DNA of 64,000 bases from the NCBI GenBank assembly GCA_016463225.1, contig JAEMRT010000002.1:62001-126000 (forward strand), read 5' to 3'. Under the pieces are notes generated by a model, which worked only from the letters and a program-made list of their open reading frames with translations, was not told where the DNA came from and searched no databases. Both the position numbers and the translations under genes were made by a program. Position 1 is the first letter of the stretch; each line of letters begins with the position of its first letter. Positions 63,256-64,000 of this stretch are shown here, piece after piece. The DNA comes from Sphingopyxis sp. (GTDB lineage Bacteria; Pseudomonadota; Alphaproteobacteria; Sphingomonadales; Sphingomonadaceae).

Positions 63256-63741
63256 ATGACCGGTAAATCGTGGAAAATTCTGGCGCTGCTAGTGGGCCTG
63301 ACGCTGGGTGCTCAGCCCGCCGCGGCGCAGGGAACCGGCGCGTTGACCAGCAAGATCGAACTGGAGAAGCTGGCCCCGGCGACAGCAGGCCAGGCGCCGG
63401 CCAAATCCTATATCTTGCCCGACGTCGTCGTCCCCGGCGACCGCATCCGGGTTACGCTGACCTTTGCCAACAACGGCATCGCGCCTGCGGCGGGGCTGAA
63501 TCTTACCAACCCGATCCCCGAGGGACTGGTGTTCGACGAAACGAACGATACCGCCGGATTTTCGGTGTCCACCGATGGCGGCAAGACATTCGGCGCCCTC
63601 GCGACGCTGAAGGTGCCAGTATCGGGCGCGGCGCCGCGCGCCGCCGTCGCGGCAGACGTGACGCACGTCCGCTGGCTATGGCCCGACGCGGTAGCGCCCG
63701 GTCAAAGCCGCTCGGTCGCCTTCTTCGGCCGCGTCCGGTGA
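63256..63741 (+). CDS. Secreted DUF11-like repeat-domain protein
   Basis: A 161-residue protein with a signal peptide ending Ala-Ala-Ala-Gln near residue 25. The rest has Val-Val-Pro-Gly-Asp-Arg-Ile-Arg-Val-Thr-Leu-Thr-Phe-Ala-Asn-Asn-Gly and Asn-Pro-Ile-Pro-Glu-Gly-Leu, the pattern of a single DUF11/conserved-repeat Ig-like domain. An AAAGGAG Shine-Dalgarno fixes the ATG at 63256. Its function is unknown, probably periplasmic or surface. Confidence 0.78.
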   Translation: MTGKSWKILALLVGLTLGAQPAAAQGTGALTSKIELEKLAPATAGQAPAKSYILPDVVVPGDRIRVTLTFANNGIAPAAGLNLTNPIPEGLVFDETNDTAGFSVSTDGGKTFGALATLKVPVSGAAPRAAVAADVTHVRWLWPDAVAPGQSRSVAFFGRVR

Positions 63742-63760
63742 TCGGACGGCGGCACAGCCG

Positions 63761-64000
63761 GTGACGATTTACTGCGACGAATCGGGCGGGCTCAATGCCG
63801 GCGCGATGGCCTTTTCGGCCGTGATGCTGACGCCGCAGGCCGCCGCCGACATCCATGCCCGGTTTCGCAGCGTCACCGGGCTGCGCGGTGAGCTGAAAGG
63901 CAGCCGGATCAGCATCGTCGAGCGTGCCTATCTGCTCGAACTGTTCGATCGCGCGGGCGGACGCGCGTGGGTCGCAGTGGCCAAACGCGATATGATCGGG
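63761..64000 (+). CDS. DUF3800 domain protein, truncated by the window end
   Basis: The first 80 codons, from a GTG at 63761, read Ile-Tyr-Cys-Asp-Glu-Ser-Gly at the N-terminus, the hallmark acidic start of DUF3800 (RNase-H-like fold) proteins, then Gly-Leu-Arg-Gly-Glu-Leu-Lys-Gly. Their function is unknown; some occur in mobile or defence contexts. The rest lies beyond the window. Confidence 0.7.
   Translation, partial: MTIYCDESGGLNAGAMAFSAVMLTPQAAADIHARFRSVTGLRGELKGSRISIVERAYLLELFDRAGGRAWVAVAKRDMIG

Overview
The window looks like a chromosomal segment of a sphingomonad (Alphaproteobacteria, Sphingomonadales; Sphingopyxis/Sphingomonas-like). The evidence is the high GC content with strong GC3 bias, the ybgF(cpoB)-tilS-ftsH order, hslVU, a BamA-type tamA followed by tamB, a UDP-glucuronate 4-epimerase, and several small secreted proteins of a sphingomonad type. 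Species assignment is inference.

Positions 1-12382 are accessory DNA. Two 49-bp perfect direct repeats (5590-5638 and 12334-12382) match the 3' half of a tRNA-Lys(TTT) gene. Each lies just behind the start of a leftward tyrosine integrase. This is the pattern of two islands stacked in tandem at one tRNA-Lys gene, whose intact copy should lie left of the window. Island 1 (left end not seen) carries a GIY-YIG nuclease with an HTH, a primase-polymerase/helicase, an AlpA-type regulator and an integrase. It also has a 17-bp inverted repeat with iteron-like copies that could be a replication origin. Island 2 carries a coiled-coil membrane protein, a zinc-ribbon protein, two secreted beta-helix proteins and the second integrase.

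Positions 12592-25221 are backbone: UDP-glucuronate 4-epimerase, galE, a leftward tamA-tamB-lipoprotein-mneA run, ugd and selO. The manganese exporter gene mneA is preceded by a clear yybP-ykoY (Mn2+) riboswitch that starts inside the end of the lipoprotein gene.

Positions 25583-55781 form a large Wzx/Wzy-type capsule or exopolysaccharide locus. It has an O-antigen-ligase-family protein, Wza, Wzc, an unknown partner protein, a Wzx flippase, a Wzy polymerase, several glycosyltransferases and methyltransferases, and a WcaJ-type initiating transferase. The sugar precursor genes are gmd and an rmd-like reductase (GDP-6-deoxymannose type), wecB-wecC (UDP-ManNAcA) and a ManA-type isomerase. At its centre is a six-gene cassette: NeuB-like synthase, KdsC-like phosphatase, SDR, aldehyde dehydrogenase, CMP-sugar synthetase and transketolase. 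It has none of the usual sialic, legionaminic or pseudaminic acid precursor enzymes. I consider it the best candidate here for an undescribed pathway, to a CMP-activated ulosonic acid.

Positions 55837-64000 are housekeeping: hslV-hslU (with a heat-shock-like promoter placed so that the mRNA would be nearly leaderless), a RodZ-like protein, cpoB, tilS, ftsH, two small secreted proteins and the start of a DUF3800 protein. No rRNA, intact tRNA, CRISPR array or transposase was seen.
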